Source of the DNA: Halococcus agarilyticus
Lineage (GTDB): Archaea > Halobacteriota > Halobacteria > Halobacteriales > Halococcaceae
Length of the DNA: 56,912 nucleotides
Direction: 5' to 3'
Assembly (NCBI RefSeq): GCF_000334895.1
Contig: NZ_BAFM01000019.1
Coordinates: 1-56,912, forward strand
The notes beneath the pieces were generated by a model. It saw nothing but the letters and a program-made list of their open reading frames with translations. It had not been told where the DNA came from and made no database searches. Both the position numbers and the translations under genes were made by a program. Positions 16,495-25,869 of this stretch are shown here, in pieces. Each line of letters opens with the position of its first letter. Within the stretch, counting starts at the first letter, position 1.

Positions 16495-18489
16495 TCAGGC
16501 CTCGTCGAAGTACCAGATGTTGTCGTCCCACCCGAAGCCGAACGTCTCGTCCGGCCCGACCACGTTCGGCTGGTAGCCGATGATGTCGACGCCCATGTTG
16601 GTGAACAGGTTGGCCTGTTCCTTCGAGAGCGCACCGAAGATGCTGGCCAGCGCCTGCTGGCGCGTTTGCTGGTCGGTCGCGGTCGAGGCCCTGCTGTACA
16701 GCTCGTTCAGGTTCGCCTCGGGGTAGTAGCCGAAGAAGTTCGTCGAGGTCTCCCGCTGCCAGAACACGTCGGTCGACGTCGGCGTTCGGGGGTAGGTGTT
16801 GAAGACGATGCCGTACATCATGTCCCACTGCTCCGGACTCACCGAGTCGGTCCGTTCGCCCGCGTTGAACGGTCCGGCGCTCCAGTCGCCCTCCTCGTCG
16901 CCGAAGTTGCCGTTCGTCGGGCTGTTCGTGACGTACTTGTCGAGCAGCGTGTTGAACCGAACGGCGGTGAGCGACACCGCGAACCCGAGCTTCTCGAACT
17001 GCTGTTTGAAGTACTTGCAGGTCGTCTCGGTCGTCTGCGACCCCGTCGTGTAGACGAGGGTGAGCGTGACCTGGTTGCCGTTCTCGTTGACGACCTGCCC
17101 GCCCTCGTAGGCGTACGGAGTGTCACCGAGCGCGCTCTGGAGTTCGCTCCGGGCTTGCTCCATGCTGAACGTGTCCCCGACGCCGAACTGTTCGACCTGC
17201 GAGTCGTCGTAGAAATCGGAGAACTGCGGCTGGAACGTGTGGGCGACGTTGCCGTAGCCGTTGAGGATGTTCTCGAGGATGAGCTGCTTGTCGACGGCGT
17301 AGGCGAGCGCCCGGCGGACCGCCGTGCTCCGGAACCCCTCCGCGAAGACGCTGTTGGCCCGTCGGTTGTAGATCAGCTGCGAGCAGAACGGCTGTGGGGC
17401 GACGACGACGCTCGTGTCGTCCGATCCCTCGAACTGACTCACTTGCGTCGAGGGGATCGCCGTCGTGGTTATCTCGTTGGCCTGCAGCGCCGAGAGGCGC
17501 GTGCTCTGCTCGCCGATGACCCGGTAGGTGTACTGATCGAAGTACGGCGCACCCTGCCACGCCGCGGGGACGTCCGAGGCGTCGCGCATGTAGTAGTCGT
17601 CGTTTCGGGTCGCCACGAACGCCGCCTCCCGATCCCAGCGCTCGAAGCTGTACGGCCCGAGGTTCCCGCTGTAGGCGAGCGTGCTGATCTCCTCGTCCTG
17701 CTGGAGTCCCTCGAGGTCCTTGTCGGGGACGTACTGTTCGAGGAGCCCCTTCGGCATGCAGAACGCCCCCCACAGGATCGGCTTCAGCGGGAACGCCGGG
17801 TCGGGGTTGGGGAGCCGGATCTCGAAGGAGAGTTTGCCGGTCTTCTCGACCGGGATGAACTCGCCCTCGCGCTGCCAGTCACCCCGGTTGGAGTAGGCCG
17901 CCCAGTTGTCCTCGGTCTGGTAGACGTTCTTGATCATGTACACCCAGTCCTCGGCGGTCATCTGGCCGTAGTCCCCGCCCCACTGGAGGTTGTCCCGGAG
18001 GTTCGCGGTGTAGACCCGGTTGTCGGGCCCCGATTCGAGGTCGAGCCAGAGCGGGAACACCTCGTTTTCGGTCGTGATCGCGTAGGCGCTGTCGAGCGCC
18101 AGTCCGATCCGGTTCGACGACGGGACGTCGGAGACCTGGATGAAGTTCAGGGTCTGGGCGTCGGTGCTGGAACCGGCGATGTAGTTCCCGCCGACCGTGC
18201 GCTGACCCCCGGACTGTTGGGTCTCTTCCGAGGCGTTCCCGCCCTCGGTCGAGGCGTTCCCACCACCCGAGGTGGCCGTCGCCTCGGTCGTCCCGCCACC
18301 GGACGCCTCCGTTCCACCGCCGCCACCGCCGGCGGTGCTCGTCGAATCACCCGAGCCACCGCCGCCGGAACAGCCGGCGAGCGCGGCCGCCGCCCCGCTC
18401 ACCCCGAGCGTCTGCAAGAACCGTCGACGATTCGGAAATCGGAGGGCTGGCATTCGTTCTCGTCCGTCGTCGTTGCCATCGGTTGGCAT
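16495..18489 (-). CDS. ABC transporter peptide-binding lipoprotein (SBP family 5)
   Basis: 664 aa. The N-terminus has a Tat motif (NRRRFLQTLG) and lipobox ALAGC, followed by a long Gly/Ser/Thr/Glu linker up to ~residue 90 that spaces the domain from the membrane. The rest is a family 5 solute-binding protein (GGNYIAGSSTDAQTLNFI, YAVDKQLILENILNG). It captures peptides outside the cell and delivers them to the DppB/C channel encoded downstream. It is the first gene of the five-gene operon, the usual order for a binding protein that is needed in excess. Confidence 0.92.
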   Translation of the reverse strand: MPTDGNDDGRERMPALRFPNRRRFLQTLGVSGAAAALAGCSGGGGSGDSTSTAGGGGGGTEASGGGTTEATATSGGGNASTEGGNASEETQQSGGQRTVGGNYIAGSSTDAQTLNFIQVSDVPSSNRIGLALDSAYAITTENEVFPLWLDLESGPDNRVYTANLRDNLQWGGDYGQMTAEDWVYMIKNVYQTEDNWAAYSNRGDWQREGEFIPVEKTGKLSFEIRLPNPDPAFPLKPILWGAFCMPKGLLEQYVPDKDLEGLQQDEEISTLAYSGNLGPYSFERWDREAAFVATRNDDYYMRDASDVPAAWQGAPYFDQYTYRVIGEQSTRLSALQANEITTTAIPSTQVSQFEGSDDTSVVVAPQPFCSQLIYNRRANSVFAEGFRSTAVRRALAYAVDKQLILENILNGYGNVAHTFQPQFSDFYDDSQVEQFGVGDTFSMEQARSELQSALGDTPYAYEGGQVVNENGNQVTLTLVYTTGSQTTETTCKYFKQQFEKLGFAVSLTAVRFNTLLDKYVTNSPTNGNFGDEEGDWSAGPFNAGERTDSVSPEQWDMMYGIVFNTYPRTPTSTDVFWQRETSTNFFGYYPEANLNELYSRASTATDQQTRQQALASIFGALSKEQANLFTNMGVDIIGYQPNVVGPDETFGFGWDDNIWYFDEA

Positions 18490-18655
18490 GTGTGTGTGAA
18501 ACGTTGTCTACGGGAAAAGGCCGTCGCTTTCTGCGGCAAACAATTGTTACAAATAATGGGAGTGCACGCCGGGCGCACGAACGCGGACGATGAGACTCGG
18601 TCTCGAACGCTTCGGTCAGTGATCGGCCGGTCGTGTCGGATACGCGGAAAAGAGC

Positions 18656-19225
18656 TTACCCGTCGCCGTGGGGATCGGTGATGACGACCTCTTGATCCTC
18701 GACGTCGACGTTGATCAGCGTCTTCACGTCGTACGGGCTGTCGTCGAGTTCGTTGCCGCCGCCGACCTTCTTGATGACCGCGACGACGTCGACGATCTCC
18801 GCACCGATCTCCTCCAGCGCGCCGGTGATCCCGCGGAGCGTCCCGCCCGTGGAGAGCACGTCGTCGAGCAGGAGCACCCGATCACCCTCGTCGACGTCGT
18901 TGACGTACATCTCGTTCTCGGAGTAGCCCGTGACCTGCGAGAGCGCGACCTCTCCCTCCAGGCCGTACTGGCGCTTGCGGACCACCACGAGCGGGATGTC
19001 GGTCATCAGCGAGGTCGCGGTGGAGATGTGAATGCCCATCGCAGCGGGCGTCACGATCTTGTCGACGTCTTCGAGCGCGGCCTTCCGGATGATCTTGATG
19101 ACGATCTCGCGCAGGAGTTCGGGTTCGAGCATCGGGACGCCGTCGCTGATCGGATGGACGAAGTAGTGATACCCTTCCTTCTCGATGATCGGCGCGTCGA
19201 GCAGCGAGTCCCGAAGCTGATTCAT
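18656..19225 (-). CDS. hpt: Hypoxanthine/guanine phosphoribosyltransferase (archaeal HGPRT)
   Basis: 189 aa, the normal length. The PRPP-binding motif is [13 protein letters not shown]; the N-terminal [20 protein letters not shown] and [14 protein letters not shown] segments match archaeal HGPRT. The enzyme salvages purine bases to IMP and GMP using PRPP. Some haloarchaeal members of this group have been annotated as adenine PRTases, so base preference is less certain than the class. A GGTAAAAC box at 19248-19255 (GTTTTACC on the minus strand) lies about 26 nt upstream, indicating a leaderless transcript. Confidence 0.9.
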   Translation of the reverse strand: MNQLRDSLLDAPIIEKEGYHYFVHPISDGVPMLEPELLREIVIKIIRKAALEDVDKIVTPAAMGIHISTATSLMTDIPLVVVRKRQYGLEGEVALSQVTGYSENEMYVNDVDEGDRVLLLDDVLSTGGTLRGITGALEEIGAEIVDVVAVIKKVGGGNELDDSPYDVKTLINVDVEDQEVVITDPHGDG

Positions 19226-19364
19226 GCCGCTGGTACACCGAGTCGTCGGTAAAACTTGACGGTCGTCGGTCGTGAACCGCGCTCGCTCGCCGCCCTCGTC
19301 GGCGGCGACGCCTGGCCGCAGCGAGGGATGGGTTTTTGCCGTGCGCTCGTCAACCAGCGATCAT

Positions 19365-19808
19365 ATGACCACGACGGCGCGCGAGCGATTTCGGGAGAAC
19401 GCCACGGGGATCACCTCGACGGTGGTGACGGGGGTCTGGCTCGTCGCCCTGTTCACCGGCCAGTCGTGGTGGCTCGCGGCGCTTCTCTTCGGCTACATCG
19501 TCGTCGTCCCGGTCGTCTCGATGCTGTTCGGCGACGACGAGGACTGGGAGGAACACGCCGACGAGGAACGGGCGGACGACGAGCACTGGGAGGACGGCTG
19601 GACCGGCGGCGGCTGGACGACCGAGGACTCGTCCGACGAGCCGCCCGAAACCGACAACCGCGACGCCCTCGAAACGCTCCGGAATCGCTACGCACGCGGC
19701 GAACTCACGGACGAACAGTTCGAACGGAAAGTCGAGCGACTCCTCGATACCGACTCCCTCGAAGCCGTCGAGGACCAGTATCGCGAGCGCGAGCGGTTGC
19801 GGGAGTAG
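19365..19808 (+). CDS. Small membrane protein with C-terminal SHOCT-like domain
   Basis: 147 aa. Two hydrophobic helices (TSTVVTGVWLVALFTG and WLAALLFGYIVVVPVVSMLF) are followed by a very acidic Trp-rich linker (EDWEEHADEERADDEHWED). The C-terminal ALETLRNRYARGELTDEQFE is the short SHOCT pattern found at the ends of many prokaryotic membrane proteins. Role unknown, possibly oligomerisation or protein binding. The ATG at 19365 is the best start; the upstream in-frame region lacks haloarchaeal coding character. Confidence 0.78.
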   Translation: MTTTARERFRENATGITSTVVTGVWLVALFTGQSWWLAALLFGYIVVVPVVSMLFGDDEDWEEHADEERADDEHWEDGWTGGGWTTEDSSDEPPETDNRDALETLRNRYARGELTDEQFERKVERLLDTDSLEAVEDQYRERERLRE

Positions 19809-19829
19809 TGTGTTTCACAGACGATCTGA

Positions 19830-20165
19830 TTGCTGCGGGCTGCTCCCGCCACGATGCCGGACACTCACTTTTTTGCTTCGTCGGGGGCGCTCGGTCGCTC
19901 ACGGATCGCTACGCTCCCCGTTCGCATCGAGGCGCTCACTTTGCTCGCACCTCGCGCCGCTCGCCCACCACTCTTCGTAAAATTTGGACTAAAAACCCCG
20001 CTCAACTCCCATTTTTTGCTGCACTCGCTCGTTCGTGGTTCGAGAGACGCGAAGCGTCTTTCGAACGACTTCGCTCACTCAGTCATCCCTCGCGCAGTGT
20101 TGCGCGCCGACGGAGCGGCGCGCAGCGCGCGCCACCGCACAGCGAACCGCACGGCTGGCACCACG
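19830..20165. repeat. Dispersed CG-rich intergenic repeat, copy C
   Basis: No credible gene lies in 19809-20279. The block shows cacttttttgcttcgtcggg (19867-19886), then the module cttcgtaaaatttggactaa (19973-19992), then a hairpin gagacgcgaagcgtctttc and agtcatccctcgcgcagtg. It ends with a CG hairpin and accgcacagcgaaccgcac. These phrases recur in copies A, B, D and E. Confidence 0.65.
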
Positions 20166-20279
20166 ACTTCCTGAGACCGCCACGTGACCGTTGAGTCGTC
20201 GGCTATCCGTTCGCCGTCGAAAAATGAGATTACACCGAGTTGTTCAGTTCACCCGCGAAGGGTGAGGCGAGCAGTCGGA

Positions 20280-20696
20280 TTACGTGGTGCCACTAACGGC
20301 AGAGTCGAACGTCTGAAGGACCGCCGAGTTGCCGTTACCGTCGTCCCAGATGACCTTGACGGGTTCTCCGGCTGTCCCCGTCGCAGATGTGGAGTCGCCA
20401 GAGACGTAGGCACTTTCCTCACCACTTCCTCCTCCCCACTCAGTTCTGGTTCCATCGCCAATCTGGTAGTACAAATTGCCATTCGTTATCGAATCGCCAC
20501 TTTCCATGGTTAGCGTCCCATCTTCACTATAACTGAAGCTCGCCTGGGGAGCGCTGCTCTGACTCCCAAAGATGCCGGTGGCGAACGCACCGACGACGGC
20601 GGCGAGAATGACGACGACCGCGATCATCAGCACGACGCCGATGACCGGGCTGACTGCACGTGAATCCGACCGGAGTTCGTTGAGTTTCGTTTTCAT
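20280..20696 (-). CDS. Archaeal type IV pilin
   Basis: 138 aa. The N-terminus has a short basic leader (MKTKLNELRSDSRAVSPVIG) running into an uninterrupted hydrophobic helix (VVLMIAVVVILAAVVGAF), the hallmark of haloarchaeal class III pilins processed by the PibD peptidase. The mature domain is a ~90-residue Ser/Gly/Thr-rich beta-type domain (ASFSYSEDGTLTMESGD). Such pilins form adhesion pili or minor subunits; there are no pil assembly genes nearby. An ATG at 20717 would add seven leader residues. Single gene, divergent from mrpA. Confidence 0.88.
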   Translation of the reverse strand: MKTKLNELRSDSRAVSPVIGVVLMIAVVVILAAVVGAFATGIFGSQSSAPQASFSYSEDGTLTMESGDSITNGNLYYQIGDGTRTEWGGGSGEESAYVSGDSTSATGTAGEPVKVIWDDGNGNSAVLQTFDSAVSGTT

Positions 20697-20957
20697 AGTC
20701 TTGGTTTCGCGACCCATCAGCCCCGGACTCGACAGCAATCATCGTCGCCGACTGATTCAGCTATCGTGACTGTCGAGTTCGTTTATGCTGATGCGTTGGC
20801 GAGGATTGAGAAGGGGACACCATAATATTTGTCCTTGTCGGTTTCGGTTGCACACGATCACGACGCTATTTCGTCCATTGGAGCCGTGGAATGCTACCGC
20901 TCTCCTCTCCCGGTTCCGATACGGCACGAACGACCGGCTGAGAAGGGATTTGAGAAC

Positions 20958-20965
20958 GATTAAGT
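20958..20965 (+). promoter_or_regulatory. TATA box of the Mrp operon
   Basis: GATTAAGT centred about 27 nt before the GTG at 20989. It supports that GTG as a leaderless start. The remaining intergenic stretch (20697-20957) is AT-richer and holds no gene; it carries the divergent upstream region of the pilin gene. Confidence 0.5.
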
Positions 20966-20988
20966 CCCGTCGTCGGTTGATCGGAAGT

Positions 20989-23451
20989 GTGTCTCTCGCG
21001 ACGCTCGCCGCATCCTCGATCACGCCGACGGTCGCCGGAATCGGTGGCAGCGTCGCTCAAACCACTGCGGAACCGACGGCCGCCGTGCTGGTCGCCGCGC
21101 TCGGACTGCCCTTCCTCGGCGCGCTGGTCGTGCCACTGCTCTATCGCGCCCTCGGCGAGCGCGTGGCGTACGTCGCGGCGGCGATCGCGCTCGCGTGCTT
21201 CGGGCTCGTCGCGAGCCAGTACGGCACGCAGGGAACAGTTACAGTGCCGTGGATCCCGGAACTCGACGTCGCGCTCGTGCTGTATCTCGACGGCCTCTCG
21301 CTCCTGATCGCGCTGCTCGCCAGCGGGATCGGTGTGCTGATCTTCACCTACTCCGGGAGCTACATGCACGGCGAGTCCGGCATCGCACGCTACTACGCCA
21401 CCCTGCTCGCGTTCATGGGCTCGATGCTCGGCGTCGCGCTCGCCTCTGACCTCATCTCGCTGTTCGTCTTCTGGGAGCTCACCAGCATCACCTCCTTCGG
21501 GCTGATCGGCCACTACCGCGAGGAGGCGAGCTCGCTCTACGCCGCCCGGAAATCCATGCTCATCACCGTCTCGGGCGGCCTGTTCATGCTCGTCGGCTTC
21601 CTCCTCCTCCGATACGTCTCGGGCGAAGCGCTCGCGAGCGCGACCTACACCCTCGTCGGCACGCCCGACTCGATGATCGCGAACGCCGACGCGATGCGCG
21701 TCGCCCTCCAGGATGCGGGCCTGTTCCTCCCCGTGCTCGGGCTGATCGCGATCGGCGCAGGTGCGAAGTCCGCCCAGGTCCCGCTCCATCTCTGGCTGCC
21801 GAACGCGATGGAGGCCCCGACGCCGGTCTCGGCGTTCCTCCACTCCGCCACGATGGTCAAGGCCGGCGTCTACCTCGTCGGCCGGATGCGCCCCCTCCTC
21901 GTCGGCGAGGAGTGGATGCTGCTGTTCGGGACGCTGGGCCTCCTCACGATGACCGTCACCGCGCTGCTCGCCATCGGCGCAAGCGACATCAAGGAGCTCC
22001 TCGCGTACTCCACCGCCTCCCACCTCGGACTCATCACCGCGGGCTTCGGCTTCGCCAACCAGCTCGGCGCGGAGACCGGCGTGTTCCACATCCTGAACCA
22101 CGCGCTGTTCAAGGCGACCCTGTTCCTCGTCGCGGGGATCGTCGCCCACGAGGCCGGCACCCGGGCGATCGACGAGCTCTCCGGCCTCCGCCACGACCTC
22201 CCCCTCGTTGCTGTGATCACCGCGATCGCGGCGCTCGGGATGGCCGGCCTTCCGCCGTTCAACGGCTTTTATTCCAAGGAACTCCTGTTCGAGGCGGCCT
22301 ACGAGGTCGCCCACACGGACGGCGGCCTCCTCTGGCTGTTCCCGATCGTCGCCGTCGTGGGGAGCGTCTTCACCTTCCTCTACTCCATTCGGTTCCTCTG
22401 GCTGTTCATGGGCGAGAAGCCCGCCGGACTCGGTGAGGTCCACTCCCCGCCCGCCCTGCTGGTCGCGCCACCGGCCATCCTCGCGGCGCTCGCCGCGGTC
22501 GTCGGGATCGACCCCCAGCTCGCGGTCGATACGATCGTCCAGTCGGCGTTCGGCAGTGCGGTCGCCGGCGAGGCCCACACGATGAGCGTCCACCTCCCGA
22601 CCGAACTCAAACCCGCAGTCCTGATGAGCGCGATCACGATCGCCGTCGGCATCGTCGCCTCGCCGTTTTACGACCGCATCCGCGACGCCGTCCGGCGGGC
22701 GAGCCGCGGCCCGCTCTCGGCGAACTGGTACTACGACGGCGCGGTCGACGGCCTCGAACGCGCGAGCGCGCTCTCGCTGCCCCGCGTACAGACCGGTTAC
22801 TTCCGAACGTACGCGGCCTGGACGCTCGCCGCGACCAGCCTGCTCGCGCTCGCCGGCTACCTCGCGGCGGGCGTCTCGCTGCCCGCGTTCACCGGCCTCT
22901 CGGTCGCGCTCCCGGTCGTGATCGTTCTCGCGGTCGCCGTGGTCGGCGCGGCCGCGGTCGGGATCGCGCCCTCGCACGTCGCCGGCGTGCTCACCCTCTC
23001 GATCCTCGGGTTCATGATCGCGCTCTTTTACGTCCTGTCGAACGCACCCGACCTCGCGCTCACCCAGCTGGCCGTCGAGACCCTCGTGCTCGTGCTCTTC
23101 CTCCTGGTGCTCGACAAACTCCCCGCCTACTACGGCGACGCACCCCTCTCCCGGACGCTCCGCGACGGCGCGCTCGCGGCCGGGGTCGGCGTGACGGTCT
23201 TCGTCACCGTGCTGGTGGCGACCGCCGCGAGCCCGAACGACGTGATCGCCGAGTTCCTCGTCGAGCGCGCGCCGGTCCCCAAAGAGCACGGCCCCGTCCT
23301 GCTCGACTCCGGCGGCGGCGGCAACATCGTCAACGTCATTCTGGTCGACTTCAGAGCGTTCGACACGATGGGCGAGATCTCGGTGGTGGCGATGGCCGCG
23401 CTCTCGGTGCTCACGCTGATCGCCATGCGCGGCCGGGGGGAGTCCTCGTGA
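20989..23451 (+). CDS. mnhA: Mrp/Mnh cation:proton antiporter subunit A
   Basis: About 820 aa with some 20 membrane helices. The NuoL-like half holds FWELTSITSFGLIGHY (conserved membrane Glu), AGAKSAQVPLHLWLPNAMEA (Lys and His) and NHALFKATLFLVAG (Lys), the residues of the proton path. The C-terminal third is the DUF4040/MbhE-like region (NAPDLALTQLAVETLVLVLF), so the full fused MrpA is present. The start is uncertain: an ATG at 20785 opens the frame, but 20785-20988 has poor codon character and Arg-rich translation, so I prefer the GTG at 20989. First gene of a seven-gene antiporter operon. Confidence 0.92.
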   Translation: MSLATLAASSITPTVAGIGGSVAQTTAEPTAAVLVAALGLPFLGALVVPLLYRALGERVAYVAAAIALACFGLVASQYGTQGTVTVPWIPELDVALVLYLDGLSLLIALLASGIGVLIFTYSGSYMHGESGIARYYATLLAFMGSMLGVALASDLISLFVFWELTSITSFGLIGHYREEASSLYAARKSMLITVSGGLFMLVGFLLLRYVSGEALASATYTLVGTPDSMIANADAMRVALQDAGLFLPVLGLIAIGAGAKSAQVPLHLWLPNAMEAPTPVSAFLHSATMVKAGVYLVGRMRPLLVGEEWMLLFGTLGLLTMTVTALLAIGASDIKELLAYSTASHLGLITAGFGFANQLGAETGVFHILNHALFKATLFLVAGIVAHEAGTRAIDELSGLRHDLPLVAVITAIAALGMAGLPPFNGFYSKELLFEAAYEVAHTDGGLLWLFPIVAVVGSVFTFLYSIRFLWLFMGEKPAGLGEVHSPPALLVAPPAILAALAAVVGIDPQLAVDTIVQSAFGSAVAGEAHTMSVHLPTELKPAVLMSAITIAVGIVASPFYDRIRDAVRRASRGPLSANWYYDGAVDGLERASALSLPRVQTGYFRTYAAWTLAATSLLALAGYLAAGVSLPAFTGLSVALPVVIVLAVAVVGAAAVGIAPSHVAGVLTLSILGFMIALFYVLSNAPDLALTQLAVETLVLVLFLLVLDKLPAYYGDAPLSRTLRDGALAAGVGVTVFVTVLVATAASPNDVIAEFLVERAPVPKEHGPVLLDSGGGGNIVNVILVDFRAFDTMGEISVVAMAALSVLTLIAMRGRGESS

Positions 23452-23933
23452 GCACCCCCGACCGCGACACCGACGTCACCGTGATCGCGAAGACGGTCAC
23501 CAGGGTGGTGTTCCCGCTCATCCTCCTGACCGCGATCGCCCTCCTGCTCCGGGGCCACAACCTCCCCGGCGGCGGGTTCATCGCCGGGGTGCTCACCGCC
23601 GCGGCGTTCGCGCTGCTGTACGTGATCTTCGGTCTCGATTTCGTCGGAAGCGACCTCCTCGATCGCGGCGGCACGCCCACAGTGGCCGCCGGGCCGGCGA
23701 TCGTCGCCGAGTACCGACTCGCCTTCGCCGCCGGGCTCGGCCTCGCGGTCACGGGCGGGATCGCCGCCATCGCGCTCGGCTTCCCGTTCCTCACCCAGGC
23801 CGTCCTCTTCCTCTACGATCTCCCGATCTACCACGAGCTCGAACTCGCGAGCGCGTTCGTCTTCGATCTCGGGGTGTATCTCGTCGTGGTCGGCGCGCTG
23901 CTCACGATCCTCGCGGTGGTGGGCGCTGAATGA
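23448..23933 (+). CDS. mnhB: Mrp/Mnh cation:proton antiporter subunit B
   Basis: 161 aa with four helices. The GHNLPGGGFIAGVLTAAAFA segment is the MnhB signature, and the end (FDLGVYLVVVGALLTILAVV) is also typical. Starts with GTG overlapping the mnhA stop (GTGA). Structural subunit of the multi-subunit Na+(K+)/H+ antiporter in the cell membrane. Confidence 0.93.
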   Translation: MSTPDRDTDVTVIAKTVTRVVFPLILLTAIALLLRGHNLPGGGFIAGVLTAAAFALLYVIFGLDFVGSDLLDRGGTPTVAAGPAIVAEYRLAFAAGLGLAVTGGIAAIALGFPFLTQAVLFLYDLPIYHELELASAFVFDLGVYLVVVGALLTILAVVGAE

Positions 23934-24283
23934 CCCAGTTCGTGCTCGCGGGTGTGCTCGGCCTCCTGTTCGCGTTCGGAACCTTCCTCGTCCTCCGGCG
24001 CGACATCGTCAGGGTCGTCTGGGGCGTGACCATCATCGCCCAGTCCGCGAACGTCTATCTCGTCACGATGGGCGGACTCGCCGGGACGGTGCCGATCGTC
24101 GGCCACGGCCCGCCGGCTGATCCCAGCAGCGTCACCGATCCGCTGGTCCAGGCGCTCGTGCTCACCGCCATCGTCATCGGCTTTGGTACTACCGCGTTCG
24201 CGCTCGTGCTCACCTACCGGGTGTACGAGGAACACGGCACCATCGACCTCGACGAGCTCGGCGAGACGGGGGGTGAGGTCTGA
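23930..24283 (+). CDS. mnhC: Mrp/Mnh cation:proton antiporter subunit C (NuoK-like)
   Basis: 117 aa with three helices. The RRDIVRVVWGVTIIAQSANV and TDPLVQALVLTAIVIGFGTT segments match MnhC, which is homologous to NuoK of complex I. Overlaps mnhB (ATGA) and is followed by mnhD through a TGATG overlap, showing tight translational coupling. Confidence 0.93.
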   Translation: MTQFVLAGVLGLLFAFGTFLVLRRDIVRVVWGVTIIAQSANVYLVTMGGLAGTVPIVGHGPPADPSSVTDPLVQALVLTAIVIGFGTTAFALVLTYRVYEEHGTIDLDELGETGGEV

Positions 24284-25869
24284 TGGCTCCGCAGGTCGTG
24301 ATCGCGCCGCTGCTGATCGCGCTCGTGACCGCCATCCTGAGCCTCCTGCTCCGTCGGTTCCCGCGCGCCCAGCGTGCGGTGAGTCTCACCGGCGCGCTCG
24401 CCTACCTCGGGGGCGTAGCGTGGCTTGCCACGGCCGTCGCCCGGGAGTCGATCCTCGTCTACCAGGTCTCCGCGTGGCAGGCACCCCTTGGCATCACCCT
24501 CGTCGCCGACGCGCTCTCGACCTTCATGCTCGGGCTCACGGCGGTCGTCTCGCTCGCCGCCGTCGTCTTCTCCGCACGATACATGAGCGAATACGGCCAG
24601 CAGCTGTCCTATCACGCCCTCTACCATCTCCTCGTGGTCGGCGTCACCGGATCCTTCCTCACCGGCGATATCTTCAACCTGTTCGTCTGGTTCGAGGTCA
24701 TGCTGCTGTCGAGCTACGTCCTCGTGGTCTTCTACTCGGGACCGGAACACACCCGTGCGGCGCTCCAGTACACGGTGTTGAACCTGCTCGGCAGCGCGGT
24801 CATGCTGCTCGCGATCGGCGGACTTTACTCCACGACCGGCACGCTCAACATGGCCGACATGGCCCGCCGGCTCGCGAACCCTGCGGAGTTCGGTATCGAT
24901 CCGGTTCCCGTTCTGGGGATCGCTGCCATCCTGTTCGCGGTGTTCGCGCTCAAGGCCGGGATCGTCCCCTTCCAGTTCTGGGTGCCAGCCGCCTACCGCG
25001 CCGCGCCCGCTCCGGTTTCGGCGATGCTCGCTGGCGTCACGAAGAAGGTGGGAATTTACGCGATCGTCCGGCTCTACTTCACCGTCTTCGCGGCGGCGAG
25101 CCTGCCGGCCGGCCTCTCGCTGCCCGGCTTCGCGGGCGATTCCTTCCTCGCCTTCTTCGGCCCGATCCTGTTCGTGATGGCCGCGGCGAGCATCGTTCTC
25201 GGCGGCGTGGGTGCGGTAAGTCGAGTGGATCTGGACGGGGTGCTCGCGTACTCCAGCATCGGCCAGATCGGGTTCGTCGTGCTTCCGCTCGCGATCGCCG
25301 CGACAGTGCCAGGGGTGCGCGAACTCGGGATCGCGGCGGCGCTGATCTACGCGCTCAACCACGGCCTCGCGAAGGCGATGCTGTTCCTCGCGAGCGGCAC
25401 GATCCGGGAGGCCATCGGCACGGTGCGCTTCGAGTATCTCGGCGGGCTCGCGCGCCGCACGCCGGTGCTCTCGGTCGGGTTCTTCCTCGGCGCGCTCGCG
25501 CTGGTCGGGATCCCGCCGCTGTCGGGCTTCTTCGGCAAGCTGCTCGTCTTCCGGACCGCCGCCGATGCCGGGGCCGTGGGGGGTCAGGGAGCGACGCTCG
25601 CGCTCGCCCTCGCGTTGGGCGGCGCGATCCTCACGGTCGCGTACTTCTCGCGCGCCTGGAACGAGGGGTTCTGGGGCACCCAGTCCGAGGCCGTCCGGAC
25701 GGCGACGTACTCGCCGACGCTGGTGGCGGTCGTGATCTCGCTCGCCGCCACCCTCGTGATCGTCGGCGTCGGCTTCGATCCCGTGATGCGGGCGGCCCGC
25801 GCCGCCGCCGGTGCGGCGGTGGATCGAGGAACGTACGTCGAGAGCGTGCTGCCCGGAGGGTCGCCATGA
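24283..25869 (+). CDS. mnhD: Mrp/Mnh cation:proton antiporter subunit D (NuoN/M-like)
   Basis: 528 aa with about 14 helices. The antiporter-type residues are present: FNLFVWFEVMLLSSYVLVVF (conserved Glu), LKAGIVPFQFWVPAAYRAAP (Lys), and YALNHGLAKAMLFLASG (Lys). This subunit is homologous to the proton-pumping NuoM/N proteins of complex I. Length is slightly above the usual ~490, mostly in the C-terminus. Overlaps both neighbours. Confidence 0.94.
   Translation: MAPQVVIAPLLIALVTAILSLLLRRFPRAQRAVSLTGALAYLGGVAWLATAVARESILVYQVSAWQAPLGITLVADALSTFMLGLTAVVSLAAVVFSARYMSEYGQQLSYHALYHLLVVGVTGSFLTGDIFNLFVWFEVMLLSSYVLVVFYSGPEHTRAALQYTVLNLLGSAVMLLAIGGLYSTTGTLNMADMARRLANPAEFGIDPVPVLGIAAILFAVFALKAGIVPFQFWVPAAYRAAPAPVSAMLAGVTKKVGIYAIVRLYFTVFAAASLPAGLSLPGFAGDSFLAFFGPILFVMAAASIVLGGVGAVSRVDLDGVLAYSSIGQIGFVVLPLAIAATVPGVRELGIAAALIYALNHGLAKAMLFLASGTIREAIGTVRFEYLGGLARRTPVLSVGFFLGALALVGIPPLSGFFGKLLVFRTAADAGAVGGQGATLALALALGGAILTVAYFSRAWNEGFWGTQSEAVRTATYSPTLVAVVISLAATLVIVGVGFDPVMRAARAAAGAAVDRGTYVESVLPGGSP

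Noticed and set aside
20785-20988. N-terminal extension of mnhA from the ATG at 20785
   Set aside because: The 68 extra residues are Arg/His/Trp-rich with poor codon character, and a TATA-like box sits at 20958-20965 inside the stretch; the GTG at 20989 is preferred.
20866-23289. An 807-codon open frame on the minus strand opposite mnhA
   Set aside because: Its translation is an Arg/Glu/Asp/Gly-rich mirror of the membrane protein gene, a common artefact of GC-rich codon bias; the plus frame gives a perfect MrpA.
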